Made by a program: the position numbers and the translations under genes
NCBI GenBank assembly: GCA_030272155.1
Contig: CP126201.1
Coordinates: 2,826,501 to 2,890,500, forward strand
DNA length: 64,000 nucleotides
Direction: 5' to 3'
Source: Tetradesmus obliquus
Taxonomy: Eukaryota > Chlorophyta > Chlorophyceae > Sphaeropleales > Scenedesmaceae
Notes under the pieces: model-generated
Databases searched by the model: none
Seen by the model: only the letters and a program-made list of their open reading frames with translations
Told to the model about the DNA's origin: nothing
Shown here: piece after piece, positions 22,591 through 36,100 of the stretch
Layout: every line of letters begins with the position of its first letter
Numbering within the stretch: position 1 is the stretch's first letter

Positions 22591-24092
22591 ATGGCAGAGG
22601 CAAGGGCGAAAAGCCTGATGCTTAAAGGCCAGGATGAGCTATCAAAGGGAAGGGGGACGGCCGAGAGTGGTGGGTGCAGAGCAACAGCAGACCGAGCAGC
22701 AGCTGTTCCTGTCCAGACTCGAGTACTGCTTTTGCTAACCCCCCGCGTTCGTCACTGTAGAAGCTATGTTGCCACATTAAGTAAAATAATATTATGTTTC
22801 GGATGCCCTCTGCTGTACATCTGCAGCTCTGGTGGCGCTCAAAAGCATGGGTACAGCGTTGCTGCACTGTCATCTTGTGTGGCAAGCAACAGCCTGCGGG
22901 ATCCTGGCCTAGACCCTGTTCAGCTTCTCCAGATCATGGGTGAATCAGCATTCGACTCAGCACGTGACTTATCCAGCTTACCTCCTCCGGCAACCACAGC
23001 AGCAACAGCAGTATCACAGCACTGGCTGCAGACATTGGACCACGGTCAAGGTGAAGTTTCAGATGCAAGCCATCCTCACAAGCGCTTCTTGGGCCTGACA
23101 ATAGCCCGTGATGTTCTTGTGAAGGCGCATGCAGCAAAAGGCCTTGCAGGAATGCTGGAGACGTGCCCTGCTGCTGTGTCAGCCTTGCAGGAACTGCTGC
23201 CCTTCATGCAACCGCTACACCAGCTCATCACTCAGCAGCCACAGTCAGCACCGTGCCTGGAAGAGCAGCAGCAGCAGGAGGAGAAGAAGCAGACACAACC
23301 CTACAGCAGCAGCAGCAGGAGCAGCTGCTCCATGCCAGCAAGCACACCCAGCAGCGATGCCTCGCCAGCACCTTTCCTGCAAGCAAACACAAGCAGCGGC
23401 AGCAGCGGCCAGCACTTAGAAGCAGAAGCTGGGGGCCTTCCAAGCCTGATGAAGCTGCTGCCCCCAGCGCAGCAAGCATGGCTGCTGGGAGATGTAGTTG
23501 CTGGGCTGCTGCTGAGTCAACCCAACCATCCTGCAAGCAGCAGCAGCAGCAACACTACCAGCAGCAAGGGCAGCAGCCTCACCTGGTGTGCCTTGGTTGT
23601 GCATGTTGTGTAAGCTATTGTTGACTTCATGTGTTGCTGCTGTTGATTTGTGGTAAACGTCATGACAGCCTGCAGGATGTCAACAGCGGTGCTGAAACGA
23701 TGCTGAAACACGTGCGTTGCACCAACTTTACTTTGCACAGCGAGGACGGTGATCACTGCTGCCAGCCAACCAAACAACTGTACTGCTCCCTGCCTGCTGC
23801 TGGCAAACAGGCGTGGCCCTGCAGACACCCCGCAGCACTGTGCAGCACTGTTGCGCTTGATCAGCGCAGACGCCTTCGCACCCTTTACTGTACAGCAGCT
23901 CCTGCAAGCAGCATCAGTGCAGGCTCTGGCACAGAGTTACATGGCAGGTCATGATGAACAGATGAAGCAGCGGCATAAGGAGCAGCAGGACGCCGAGGAG
24001 CACATGATGCACTCTGCTGCAGCCAGCAGGGTGCCTAGAGCTGCAGGAAGCAGCGGCAGCTGCAGCAGCAATGACTCAGCAGCAGCAGAAGC

Positions 24093-24125
<33 letters not shown>

Positions 24126-24312
24126 TGCTGCAACGTCAAGCACCCGGCGGTCAGCCAGTGAGCTGCTGCTTCACCTGCAGCAGCAGCTGCGCCAATCCAA
24201 CGCAACAGCAGCAGCAGCACAACCACATTCACCCTCATCTGTGCCTTCAAAAGCTACAGAGGCAGCAGCAGCAGCAGCAGCTACATCAGCTAGCACCAAG
24301 CCTGCCCAGCAT

Positions 24313-24354
<42 letters not shown>

Positions 24355-25277
24355 CAAGTGCACCTGCCAACCCAGGTGGCTGCAGCGCTGGCAGCAGAAA
24401 TGGCAAAGAGTGCTGCAGGCAGCAGTGACGGCAGCTTGCTGCAGCAGCAGCTGGCACGTTGCCTGTCGAGCATGGCAGCTATGCAGCTGCAGGAACTGGA
24501 GGTGCGGGGACACAGGTGAGGAGAGGAGTTTATGATTTTTGGCACCCTGTTATATGCTAGTGTATGCTTGCAGCACAAGTCGCTGTGCTACGGCTGTGAT
24601 TTGAGAGTGCGCAGACGTTGTTTATGCTGTCCTGGCCTCCTCAGCGGCAGCCATGGTGCACGGACTGGCTGTGGAAGGTACTGCAGTGGCGCACCTGTGG
24701 CTCGCCTGTGTGAAGTCTGCTACTGTGGCTTATCTGGTGCATGGCCAGCATTGGCACCGAATGATCCATAGCCAGGTACACAGCACGCACGAAGCATCGT
24801 TATCTGCAGTCCTGACTGCTTTTGCACCGCCCTACATTGTTATCCTGCTATTGTGTGCAGCCTGGACCTGCCGGCAGCCCTCATCACCAAGCAGCAGGTG
24901 CACCTGCAGGCCTTGGTGGCTGACATGCTGCTGCCGCTGCATGAAGCAGCAGCAGCAACAACAGCCATACCTGGTGGTAGCACCCAACAGCAGAAGCCCC
25001 AGCCGCAGCAGCAGCAGCAGCAGCAGATGCAGCTGGCAGTGCTGTCGAAGGTCCAAGGCTTTGTGCAGGCCGTTGCAGCAGCAAGAGCTGAGCAGGAGCA
25101 GCAGCAGCTGCAGGGGCTGCTGAAGACAACGGCAAGCCTGCATGCCCTGCTGCCAATGGATGAGCAGCTTGACAGTAAAGCTGATGCAGATGCGTGTGCA
25201 GCAGCTGCTGCTGCCCCGGCTGCAGCAGCTGCAGCTGGCAATGGCGGTTGCAGCTGTGGTGCTCATGTGAGCTTAGA

Positions 25278-25314
<37 letters not shown>

Positions 25315-27373
25315 GACAGCAGCAGCACTGCTGTGCTGCATGCTGAATTAGTGGATGCTCCAGATGCTGCGGAGCTAGTAGGGCTGGATAGCATGATACT
25401 CATGCTAGGACTAGACGCAGAGCAGCAGCAGCAGCACCAGCAGCGCCAGCAGCAGCAGGACACACAGCAGCTGCTGCAGGCACAGCTACACGGTCTCACT
25501 GAGGGACAGGCGCTGCCAAACTGCCATGGGGTTGAAGCATTAGTACCTGAGCACCTCAGGTTGGAGTACTGGAGGACGTGTGCAGATGCACACAGGCAGC
25601 AGCCTAGCCAGCTAGATTCCTGCAAGCAGCTGCAGGAGGCAGCAGTACTGAACAGCATACTGCAGCGGCAGCGGCCTGCCGGCAGCAGCTGGGAGCGGCA
25701 GCAGCTGCGGCGGCTGCTGCAGGAGGCTGGTGGGCTGTCCTGCAAGGACGCGGAGCTGCTGGCGGCTGTTTCCTGCAAGCTGGCGGAGCAGTTGGCGGCG
25801 CTGCAGGCTTGCAGCATTGCGGCGGCTGGTTGCAAGCCGATGGTTTTGCGGCGCAGCCTTGTGAGATGGAAGAAGCAAGAGCCGGGGACAGTACAAGCAG
25901 CAAGCCTGCAGTCAGTCTGCTTCATAGGTGACGAAAATGCAGAGGCGGTTGCAGATAAGGTTGCAGCCGGCGGCGCACACGGGCACTGGGAAAAGACTGT
26001 TGTCCGGCTCAGCAAGGATGAGGCGTTGCCGGGGGTGCGCAGCTGCTGTGCAGCAGCAGCTGCCGGGCAGATGAGTAACCTGGCAGAAGCTGCCTTGGCA
26101 GCGGGACGTGCTGGGCCTGTGGCAGCATATGGGCTGGCAGTGAGGCTTGTGAGGGAGGCACTGGGCAAGCTACCAACCCTAGAGCAGATCCAGCAGCAGC
26201 AGCAGGACGAGGGTGCAGCTGGTGATGACAGCGGTGCAGGAGGGTCTGATGGTGTTGAGTGTGTGCACGCGCACATGCTGCTGCGCGGTGCGCTGCTGAC
26301 TCGGCTGAAGCTGCTGCAGAGGCTGCACTACAACCTGCAGCAGCTGCTGGTAGCTGCACAGCCACCACCATCAGAGCTGTGCTTCCCTAGCATGCACAGC
26401 CACAGCTTCAAGCCATTTGCTAGTGATGACAGCTACAGTGCCGGTGTAGGTGGTGTGTTAGATGCCCCTAGCGCATCACACCTGCTGCGGCAGGACTTCC
26501 AGCAGCAGGAGGATAGCCTGCAGCAGCTGCTGCTGCTGGCAGCTGGCGTGGCAGCTGCTTCAAGCCGCGGTGGTGCAGCAGCAGCAGCAGGCGGCAGGCG
26601 CAGCAGCAGCAGTGGTGCAAGCCGCAATCAAGTGCCTGCAGCAGCAGCAGCAGCAGCGGCGGCTGAAGCCACTGCGCATGAGCTGCGCTGCATGTGTGCT
26701 GCCCATCAAGCGCTGCTTGCAGCAGTGCAGGAGAGCTGCAGCGGCTTTGGCCCCGACTGCTCCCTAGGGCCGTTGCAATGCCCAGCAGGGGGACAGAATT
26801 GGCTCGCTGCTGCTGCAGCGCTTCACCACACCTGGCAGCAGCGCGTAGATGCACTGCTGCGATCCTGCCTTGAACCCAGCAGCTCAGTACAGCAGCAGCA
26901 GCAGCAGCAGCGCAGTGAGGAGTCGCATTTCGCAGCCAGCAGCTGCACGCAAGGCCGCGTGCACACAGCAACACCCGCCTTGCTGTCAGGCTTGAAAGCA
27001 GCACTGTGCGGCTGGGTGGGGCAGCTGCTGCTGACAGGCCAGCAGCTACAGGCAATGCACACATCGGCACAGCAGCTTGAACCAGAGTACCAACGGCAGC
27101 TGGCACGCGTCACGCAGCTCATGACAGCGACAACAGCAGCAGCAGCAGGCAACGGCGAGCGATGGCTGATGACTCTGCAGCAGCACACAGAAGAGCTTGC
27201 GCTATTAGATGCAACAAAGCAGACGCGCCAGCAGCTTGCAGACTTCGTCACGCAGGCTAGGCTGGTCTGGAGAGCTACAGCAGATGCTGCTGAGGCGTTT
27301 GCTGCGCCTGCAATGCAGCTGCTGGCACTGTTGCAGCAGGACCTTGTACTAGAGCTGCTGCTCACAGGTGCCA

Positions 27374-27417
<44 letters not shown>

Positions 27418-27915
27418 AGCGTGCACAAGGAGCCGCAAAGTGCTCAGCTGACAATGAAGCAACAAGCCAAACTGGTCTGGGAAACTGCGCCAGCGCTGCA
27501 TATGCTGTGGCAGCTGGTGCCGTTACTGCTGGACATCGGGTCAGCGCAGCAGCAGCAGCTTGCAGAAACAACAGCAGAGCAGCTTGTGTCTGAGGCACTA
27601 GGGTTTGGCAGCATCCGCAACACCAGCAGCAGCAGCACAACACCTGCAAGAGCAGCGGAGGTTGCACGGGTGTCCTTTGCTGTTGCAGAGGCGATTGAGG
27701 CGGGTTCCGCCAGCCCTGCACAGCTGCTGCAGCCGGCGCAGCGCTTAGCAGTTGACGCGGGCGTAAGCAGGGCTGCAGCAGCAGCACTTGGCGTGCTGCG
27801 CTGCATGCTGAGGGACAGCAGGGACAATGGGGCATGCAGTGCTGGCAAGGCACAGCAGCTGCTCAATGAGGTTGGCACTGCAACGGCTGCGCCATAGCAA
27901 AGTGACACGTCCAAG

Positions 27916-27972
<57 letters not shown>

Positions 27973-30946
27973 GGCAGGCCAGGCGTTGATGTGGACAGCA
28001 CCATTGGTGTGCACCTTTCAATGTGCCTACAAGAAAGTGTAGTGCTGCTGGTTGAGGAGCATGCAGGGCAGAGGCAGCAGCTGCTGCGCCAGGCAAGGCA
28101 GCTGCTAGACGAGCCGCAGCAGCAGCAGCAGCACTTTGCGCAGCTGCTGCGCTGCCTGGGTGGCATCGGCAGCAGCTGGAAAGCACCTGCTGCTGCTGGT
28201 GATACATCCAGGATGCGGCTGCAGCACCTACTGTACATGAGGCAGTTGAAAGATGCTGCTGCCAGCGGTGGCGCTGCTGCAGCTGCTGATGCAGATAGCA
28301 GGGCAAAGGCTGTGGAAGCTGATGCAGCATGCTCTGGGGTAGCAGCCAGCACAGCAACGCTGCTTAAGTTAGCTGCATCCAAGGCATCCCAGGGGTATCC
28401 TGCTCACATTGCAGCGTGGCAGCTGCTGCTTGCAGTGAAGCCCTCTGCTGCTCGGGCACTGTACACTAACCAGCTGCCAGCTGCTTGCCGCAGCCAGGGC
28501 AACTTGGAGGCAGCTGTGCTGCAGTGGCCGCCAGTCGCTGTTGCAGCAGCTGCAGCTGACTTGCAGGAGCAGCAGCACAAGCAGAAGCAGAAGGTGAACA
28601 GCAGCAGGGCCAGCAGCAGCACCAGCAGCAGCAGATGTAGCCAGGCGGGACGCCAATCCTCGACTCTAGCAGCAGCAACAGCAGCAGCAGCAGCAGCAGC
28701 AAGCAAGGGTGCTGCCTGCTGTATCTGTTGCCAGGCAGGCACTGCCTTCAACGCCCACATGCTGCCTGCCTCACTCACACATGCAGTCGCAGCGCAACAG
28801 CAGCTGGGCTGCGGCACTTCAGAATTTTGATGGCATTACGCGCTGCAGCAGAAGGCGTTGTGATGCTTGCGAGTGCTGTGTGCAGCGCTCCTGGCTGTGT
28901 GAGTGCAGTGCTTGGTGACTTAGCAGCAGCAGGGCCGCCGCTGATTGGTGGACGGCAGGTTCCGCTGCAGCAGTGGGGGGTGCTGCTGCAGCTGGCCAGG
29001 ACTGACCTGCTGCATTTGGCGCCTGACATGAGGTGAGGTTACAGGCACTTTCAGACAGCTGCTCAGCTGCAAACCTGAAAACATTATTAGTTTATCGAAC
29101 AGCACATTACTGGCAGTGCTGCCACCTACAGGTGTTTTGACATTGCCGGGCACAGTGCACCTGGCAGGTATCTGCAGCACCTGCACGCGTTTGAAGTCAT
29201 GCCCTTACTAAAGGCACACTGTTGCTGGCGTTGCACCCGCGCATCCCAGCTTCAGCCTGATGAACAAAGCTGTTTTTTATGCTGCTGGTGCTGCAGGCTG
29301 CTTGTGTGTGATGCTGAGCAGGTGCTGCAGCAGCTGCCTGAAGGTGCCGGCCTCGCAGCAGTGCTGGTGGCGCGGCAGCAGTACGCCAGAGCTCTGCAGG
29401 TCTCCTTTGCACAGGTAAGCTGCAGCAAATGGGCCCAACGTATCCTCGTGCTGGTGCCACTCTACGCCTCTTTGGCTTGTGTCACTTGGCGATCTGTATC
29501 CTGCTGCTTGCCTGAACTTGATTAGTCTCCATGTCTGCTTGCCAGCCGAAACACGCGCGTTTCAAGTGCACCTGGTGGATGCCAGCTGCAGAACAGCAGA
29601 CGCATTGTTGTGGTACCCACTCCTGCTGCTGCTGCTGCTGCTGCCACTCATTGTGTCGAGCTGCAGTCCGGCAGCCTGCATGGTCTAATCAGGCGGCTGG
29701 TGCTGCTTGAGGCGGTGCGCCACACTGACAGCAGCGGCAGTGCCATCAGTGCACTGCTCACACCTGCACTGAGGCAGGCGTGGCAGCAGCAGCAGCAGCT
29801 GAACCTGGGACAACTGACAGGAATGCGCAAACCCAGCAGCAGCAGCAGCAACAGCAGCAGGGATGTGAGCGCTGGAGATGACAGTGAGAGTGTCCTTGAG
29901 GGATGCGGCAATCGTGATTCACCATGGTTTTGGAACGACGTAATTCACTTCCTGCTCATGCTGTCTTTCAAGCATAGCACCAGCAATACGTGTTTGGACC
30001 CCACCAGCCCTACTGCTGATAACAAGATCAGCAGAAACTGCTCTGGAACAAACAACGCCAGGCTTACAGCAGCAGTAGAGGCAGCAGCAGAGACTGCTTG
30101 TGTTCGGGCGGGCCCCACACAGGGCAATGCGCTGCAGCAGCATTTGAGGAGCTGCTTTGGTCCCCAGAGCTGCACTGCCCTGACTGCCTGGGTATTGATG
30201 TGGCACTGCTGTGTAGAGGAGGCGGGAGGAGACTACTGCAGCGCCAAGACGCGGTGAGTACAGCCAACACAGCCGCTGCCTTTGGGGCGGCCCGCACGAA
30301 ACCCGGGTATGTGCCAGAGCATGATATGGTTTGTGTGCAAGGTCCAAGTCAACAAGGCGGGCAGCAGGATGTTTGCAAGGCATGTAGCTCTCAATGCCTG
30401 CATTTGCCCGGCCTCCATCTTGTTCACCTGCTTTGTTCACCTCAACTGCTGCAAGCTGTATCATCCCGAAACTTTTACCGTGTTCTGCTGCTGGTGCTGC
30501 TGCTGGTGGTGCTGCCTGCAGTGCTGCTGCTGCTGAGTCAGCAAGTGAGCTGCTGGGCCCGCAGCTGCTGCAGCACATCCGGCTGCCTTCATGGCATGCC
30601 ATCCTGCCACCAGCAGCAACAGACGCAGCAGATACAGCTGCTGCTGCTGCTGCTGCGGATGGCAGCAGCAGCAGCCGCCTGCCTGGACCTGGGTGCCTTT
30701 GGTGGTGCAGCGAGGGAGGCAGCAGCAGCTGCAAGCACAGCAGCCAGCAGTGGAGCGAGGCACTTGACAATGCACGATCAGCAGCAGCAGCAAGTGGAGC
30801 CCTCAAAGCTGCTGGTCACGCTTGCGATGTCACCTGTGACTTAATTTGCAGCAGCAGCAGCAAAGCAGCTGTGGAGCCAGTCTGTGACATCTGCAGCTGC
30901 ACAGCAGAAGCAGGGTCAGCACGCAGCAGCGGCGGCCGGGACCAAG

Positions 30947-30986
<40 letters not shown>

Positions 30987-31409
30987 GCGTTTTCAGCTGC
31001 AGTACTGCAGCAGCTGCAGGGTGGCGCGCTGGTGCAGCAAGTGTGCCAGCCAAGGCCGCTGCAGCAGCAGCCACAGTCCTGATGCGTGCAGGTATGCAGG
31101 GATGGGGAGGGTTGCAGTGAAGGCTAGTGCAGCGTGTAGATGCTTCGATGGTGGTGATTTGAAGATACGATTCATTGACAGCGCTACCTTTAGATTGCAG
31201 CAGCAGCAGCAGCGCATTTAGCCGGTCAGTGCTTACTGCTGTTAGTGGCTCAAAGGTAGGCGCCACATGAGTTGTTGCACCAACCCTGTTCTGTCTGCTG
31301 CTGCTTATGGTGTTTTCTGTGCTTTTGCAGGATGCTGCAACACCTGTGCCAGCCAAGTGCTGTTAAGAAGGACCGCAATAGTTTGGCTGCACTTCAGCAG
31401 CAGCCCTGA
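22591..31409 (+). CDS. Very large MYND-type zinc-finger protein; one in-frame TAG
   Basis: A multi-exon gene starting at ATG 22591 (M-A-E-A-R-A-K-S). Supported junctions include 24515/24861 (phase 2) and 31091/31331 (phase 2). Several 5' and middle introns (around 22.7, 23.6-23.75, 28.7-28.8, 29.0-29.3, 29.4-29.55 and 30.25-30.5 kb) are clear in outline but not placed exactly. A 3-kb central exon codes for Leu/Ala/Gln-rich helices with poly-Gln, poly-Ala and poly-Ser. The C-terminus has a MYND pattern: C-D-I-C-S-C, then Y-C-S-S-C and W-C-S-K-C, and H-S-P-D-A-C, with a poly-Gln tract inside the finger. MYND fingers bind Pro-rich partners. An in-frame TAG at 27895-27897 is followed by about 280 more open codons in the same frame. 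Ends in TGA at 31407. Function unknown. Confidence 0.65.
27914..27971 (+). repeat. (CTG/GCT)n microsatellite, about 18-19 units
   Basis: An uninterrupted trinucleotide run read as poly-Ala in the MYND gene frame, just after the in-frame TAG. Other long CAG/CTG runs in the window include about 2897-2957, 6164-6207, 6505-6549, 7990-8022, 24315-24352, 43795-43832, 58179-58222 and 60069-60109. Confidence 0.9.
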
Positions 31410-33148
31410 GCAGCAGCAAACCTTGGGCCTGGAGCACTTGTCCTTGATTAGTTGATTGGATTTGATGACGTCAAGCATACTTGGCAGCCAGGACGTTACC
31501 AGCCAATGAAGACAAATGGTAATTTATGTTCCCTAAACAACAAAGCCCTGGAGAGAATGAAAGAGTGACATTGCACAGTAAAGCCATAATTCTTAAAGGC
31601 ATGCATCGGAAGCTGTCATGCATGCTCAAGTCCCTATGCAGTCGATCAATCAAATGGTGAACTGCTGCTACTGCACCCTCAAGCCAGCCATATCCTGTCG
31701 TACAGCAACCACAGGAACCCACCAACGCCAACGCCATCATGCACCCAGAAGGAACACGCATGCGTGCAATCAAATAGCGCCACACACAGCGGCTGTGGCA
31801 GCATCAAATAGGTCAGGCCAGGCTGTGCCCTCAACAGTCCTGGCCGGGAGCGCAGTAGCAGCAGCTGCAGCCTGCTGGAGCCTCTGCCGGCTGCTGACCT
31901 GGCTGCGCCGGCAAGGCTGGCACGTACGCTGCACAGCTGGCTGCCTGCAGCACATAACACACTGTCAATCCCCAACGACTGACACCGTGTGAGTGACTCT
32001 GCACGCAGCTGGAAGTGCTTTGTGAACACCCTTTGACGGCTTGCACAGCACATAAATACACTTCGTGCATAATGGGATGCCTGATCACTACTGAGTGATA
32101 AGTAAAGCGGCCTGCGGATGAGAGGCTCAGTGTGCGCAGCACAGTTGGCTCCTGCTGTTGGAAGTCAGTGCTCAGCAGTGCAGAGCAGCCAGCAGTGCAG
32201 CGTCGCACAACACACCTTGCCTGGCACGTGTGCTGCCTGATGTAGCATCAGCACAGCATACAAAACCTCCTGCTGATGTCAGGCCCAGCAGCAGCAGGAG
32301 CTGTAGTTACTGCTGCTGCTGACGTGGCACAACAACAACAGCTGGCATGTGGCTGCTAGTGGCACTTGGCGCCACATTCGCATACTCCAGGCAGCACACT
32401 ACAACCAAAAGTCAACAGCCGTGGCTCTGCTGCCAGCCGCCTGCTGTAAGGTAAGTGCTGCAGAACAAGCAACTGCACTCCCTGCTGTTCAGGCTGCAGG
32501 CGTATGTACTTGCATAATGTCCCAGCAGGCCAGCTGGCAGCATTGCCGGGCTCAACAGGGGCTGGTGCCGTGCGCAGCATCCGCACCCTGACAAACATGA
32601 GGCGCACACAGCAAGCCCAACACCCCGAAAGTGTCCATTTTCTGGTTATAGAACCAGCCACACCCCAACAGTCATGAGCCGCGCACGCAGCGTGCTTGCG
32701 CACACATGAGCCGCCACCCACGCCGCATGCCAAGTGCATATGACAGTGCTGCTAGCTATACTTGTACTGAGCTGGTTCGCGCCTGGCTGCTATTGCTGCG
32801 CTTCCGTATACCTGCCTGCCGTCATCTGCTATAGGTTTTCTCCCTGCTGAAAATCAAGTCGACCACATCAACATACATGCAGTACATGTGGCAGTGTGCC
32901 GGCACCGGACAACCAGCACGGCCTGCACCTTGCACACCTTTGCAACATCAACAAGAGTGCTCTGTAACACACCAACCAGCATCACCACCATCCCCTAAAT
33001 CGATCAAGCATGCTGTGCTGCTCTTGTCGCAGCTCACAACATCACACTGGCGGCGCCTTGCACCCACCACACCAACACACACCAGCAAAGCCCCCACTTT
33101 CAGCCTGCCAGGCCAGAAGCCAAACATCCAGGTGCAGGCTCACACACC
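31410..33148. other. Convergent intergenic interval
   Basis: Between the 3' ends of the MYND (plus) and GAR (minus) genes. I see no convincing exon with domain or phase support. Confidence 0.35.
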
Positions 33149-36100
33149 CTACTGGCCAGCCAGCTCACTCGCTGCAGCAACCAGCACTTGCTCAGACGAA
33201 TATCCAGTCAGCTTGCTGGCAGAGGCAGCCGCCTCCGCCACCATAGCCATCCATGCAGCATCACCAGCACCCCCAGTGCTGCCCAGCTCAGCCAGGCACT
33301 GCAGCGCAACAGCAGAGCCCTCACCACCAATCTTCACCACAGCCACGACACCATCATCATTGTGGTCGGCATCCTCTGCATTAATTATAGCCTGCTGCTC
33401 TGCGTCGTCTGCCGCATCGCCAGCAGCAGCCTCATCACCCTGCTCCTCCTGCTGCTCCTCCAGCTGCGCTTCTTCCTGCTGCTGCTGCTGCTGGTCACTG
33501 TCAGCACAGCCTGCTGCAGCAGCAGCCTCCAGCGTGAGTGTGGTGTAGCAGCAGAACTCATCTTCCTCTTCCTCCTCTGCATTGACTTCTGCATCTGGCG
33601 CTGCCTCTACAGCCTCAACCAACCCAGCCTCCCCAGCAGCCTCACCCCTGCCGCTGCCGCTGGCCCTGCTGCTGCCGCTGCTGGGCCTGCTGCTGCTGGC
33701 GCTGCTGCTGCCGCTGCCTGCAGACGCATTCCTGCTGCTGCCGCCGTCTGCGGCGCTGAGTGGCAGCTTGCCGAGCGCGTCCAGCAGGTCCTGGTGGCCG
33801 CCGCCTGTGCGCACCAGCAGGTTGCCGTTGAGCATGCGCAGGCGCAGCTTGCGGCCGGCAGCTGAGTACAAGGCGGGGCCAGACCTGCACAGAGAACATG
33901 AGGGTTTGATACAGCAGACGGCAGGGAAGGCAGTGCAGCTTTGTCAGCTGAGATGTGGTGCTGCTTTTTATACCGGCGGTGGAGTGCAAGGCCGGGCCAG
34001 ACCTGCATAGGCGAAAGGAGGCAAGCAGCAGGTCACAAACAGATCGACGTTGGCTTTGCAGCAGTAGACGCGTTGCTGCTGTGCCTACGCCGCATGCAAT
34101 GCTGCATCAGCACATCACCATGCATGGGTGCTTGCGCGTGCAGCATAGCACGACATGCAGCAGCTAAGAGACTGGACGCAGCAGCAGCAGCAGCAGCTGG
34201 CCAAATCTGCGGCCTCACCTTGACAGCTCCAGGTTGACGCCGTGCGCCTGCAGCGCTGCTGCAAGCCTGCCCATGGCCTCATCAATCTGCAGCAGTCAGC
34301 CGCAGCCGCAAATGCATATGCACAACAGGTGAGTCAGCAGGGTGATTTGGAGCGGTGTTCTAGAACAGGCTGTACAATGCCTGAGCAGACTGCGGCTGCG
34401 GCTGAGCAGGTTGTTGCCCAGCAGACCACCATAGGATGAGCAGCAGCATACAGTCACGCAGCAAGTTGGACTGCAGGTTGCATGTGCTGTCGGCTGTGCT
34501 GCACGCACCTGGCTGCTGTCTGCGTCTTTGAGTGGCGAGAGCCGTGCAGCCAGCCGTGCCCCACCCAGGCCATCATCAATGCTGGCCTTTGTTGGGGACA
34601 GACCCTCAGCAGCAACAGCAGTGGAGTGCACATCCAAGAATGCCTGCCAGCAGCAGCAGCAGCAGCAGTGGGACACCAAGCAGCGCAGTGTCAGTACTTT
34701 GGTAGTGCTGTTCGCCGCACTGGCTGTGTTACCCATTAACCATGCAATGCAGGGAGTCTCATCACTCATTTAAAACACAGCTCTGCACAACAGGTAGGTG
34801 CAGCTCAATATCAACAGCTGCATCCGCACTTGAACTGCCTCAATTCCATGCATCCTGCCCACCTTGCATGCAGCGCTGAAGCGTGGATCCTCTGCCAGAC
34901 CAGCAGCAACAGCAACGCCGCTGCTGATGCTGCTACCGCCAACGCCACACGCCAGACTGCCGCCGATCCCCCGCAGTGCAGCAATGCTGCCGCTGCACAC
35001 GCTGCTGCGGGTGCTGCCAGCCTTGCCTTTGCTGCTGCTGCTGCTGCCTCCTGGCTTCTCCAGGTAATGCATACCCAGGGAGGGTGAGGTAGACCGTGCA
35101 CGAGGCTGCATGACCGGGCTTGATTGCAGCAGTGCGCTATTAGGGCTCCTACTCTTGAGGCTGCCATAACCTAAGCTGCCTTCGCCGCTGGCACGCACAC
35201 GGCGGTCCCTGCCTCGTGGGTAGCTCCACCCGCCCGCCTGCTGCTGCTGCGGGGAGTGCTGCTGGGACTGCAGCAGCAGCTGCCATGGCGGAGAGGCACA
35301 CCTGCGCCTCGACTGCAGCAGGGCTGCCCTCTCAGGGCTCCTGTCAGGGCTCCTGCGCTGCGGGCTTGTGCTTGTGGTGCTGCGGTACCTGCTGCTGCCA
35401 GAGTGCGGGTACGTATAACTCTCACTTGCCAGCTGGCTGTCATAGGACTCCCGTAGCTGTATGTTGCTGCCGCCGCCGCTGTGCAGCCGCTGCCTGCTGA
35501 CCTGGCCATCCTCCCTGATGCTGCTGCTGCTGCTGCCGGGCCCTGTTGTGGGTGCTGTGAAGGGCCGCCTGTGCGCCTCAGGGATAGTGCGCAACGCCCT
35601 GAAGCCCTTTGTGACCACACCAGAGCTCCAGGAGCTGCGCACTGCAGCAGCGCTGCTGTTTGCTGCCGCTGCTGCTGCTGCAGCAGCACTGCCCATGTAC
35701 ACGTGGCCAGTGCTGCACAGCACGCCGTGGTAGGATGGGTCCAGCGATGTAGTTACAGCGCTGAAGGTGCTGTAAGACGTCCCTGAGTGCCTGGCCTGCG
35801 GCGAGCGCTGCTGCTGCTGCTGCTGATGCAACATGCCCTCAGCAGCAGCAACAGATGACGACAACCTGGCTGCTGAAGCCCTCACAGGCGATGGAACACC
35901 CCGTGCTTCTCCAGCTGCTGCTGTTGCAGCAGCAAATGCAGACTGTGTCCAGACGCTACCTCCGCTGCCCGCTGCTGCTGCTGCTGCTGCTGGTGAATCT
36001 GGTGCAGGCGACGTCGAGCGGCTGCGGGGGCTTGCACTGGGGCTGTCGCTGCCATCGTAGCGTGTGCCGCTGCTGCCGCCGCCGCTGCTGCTGCCTTGCT

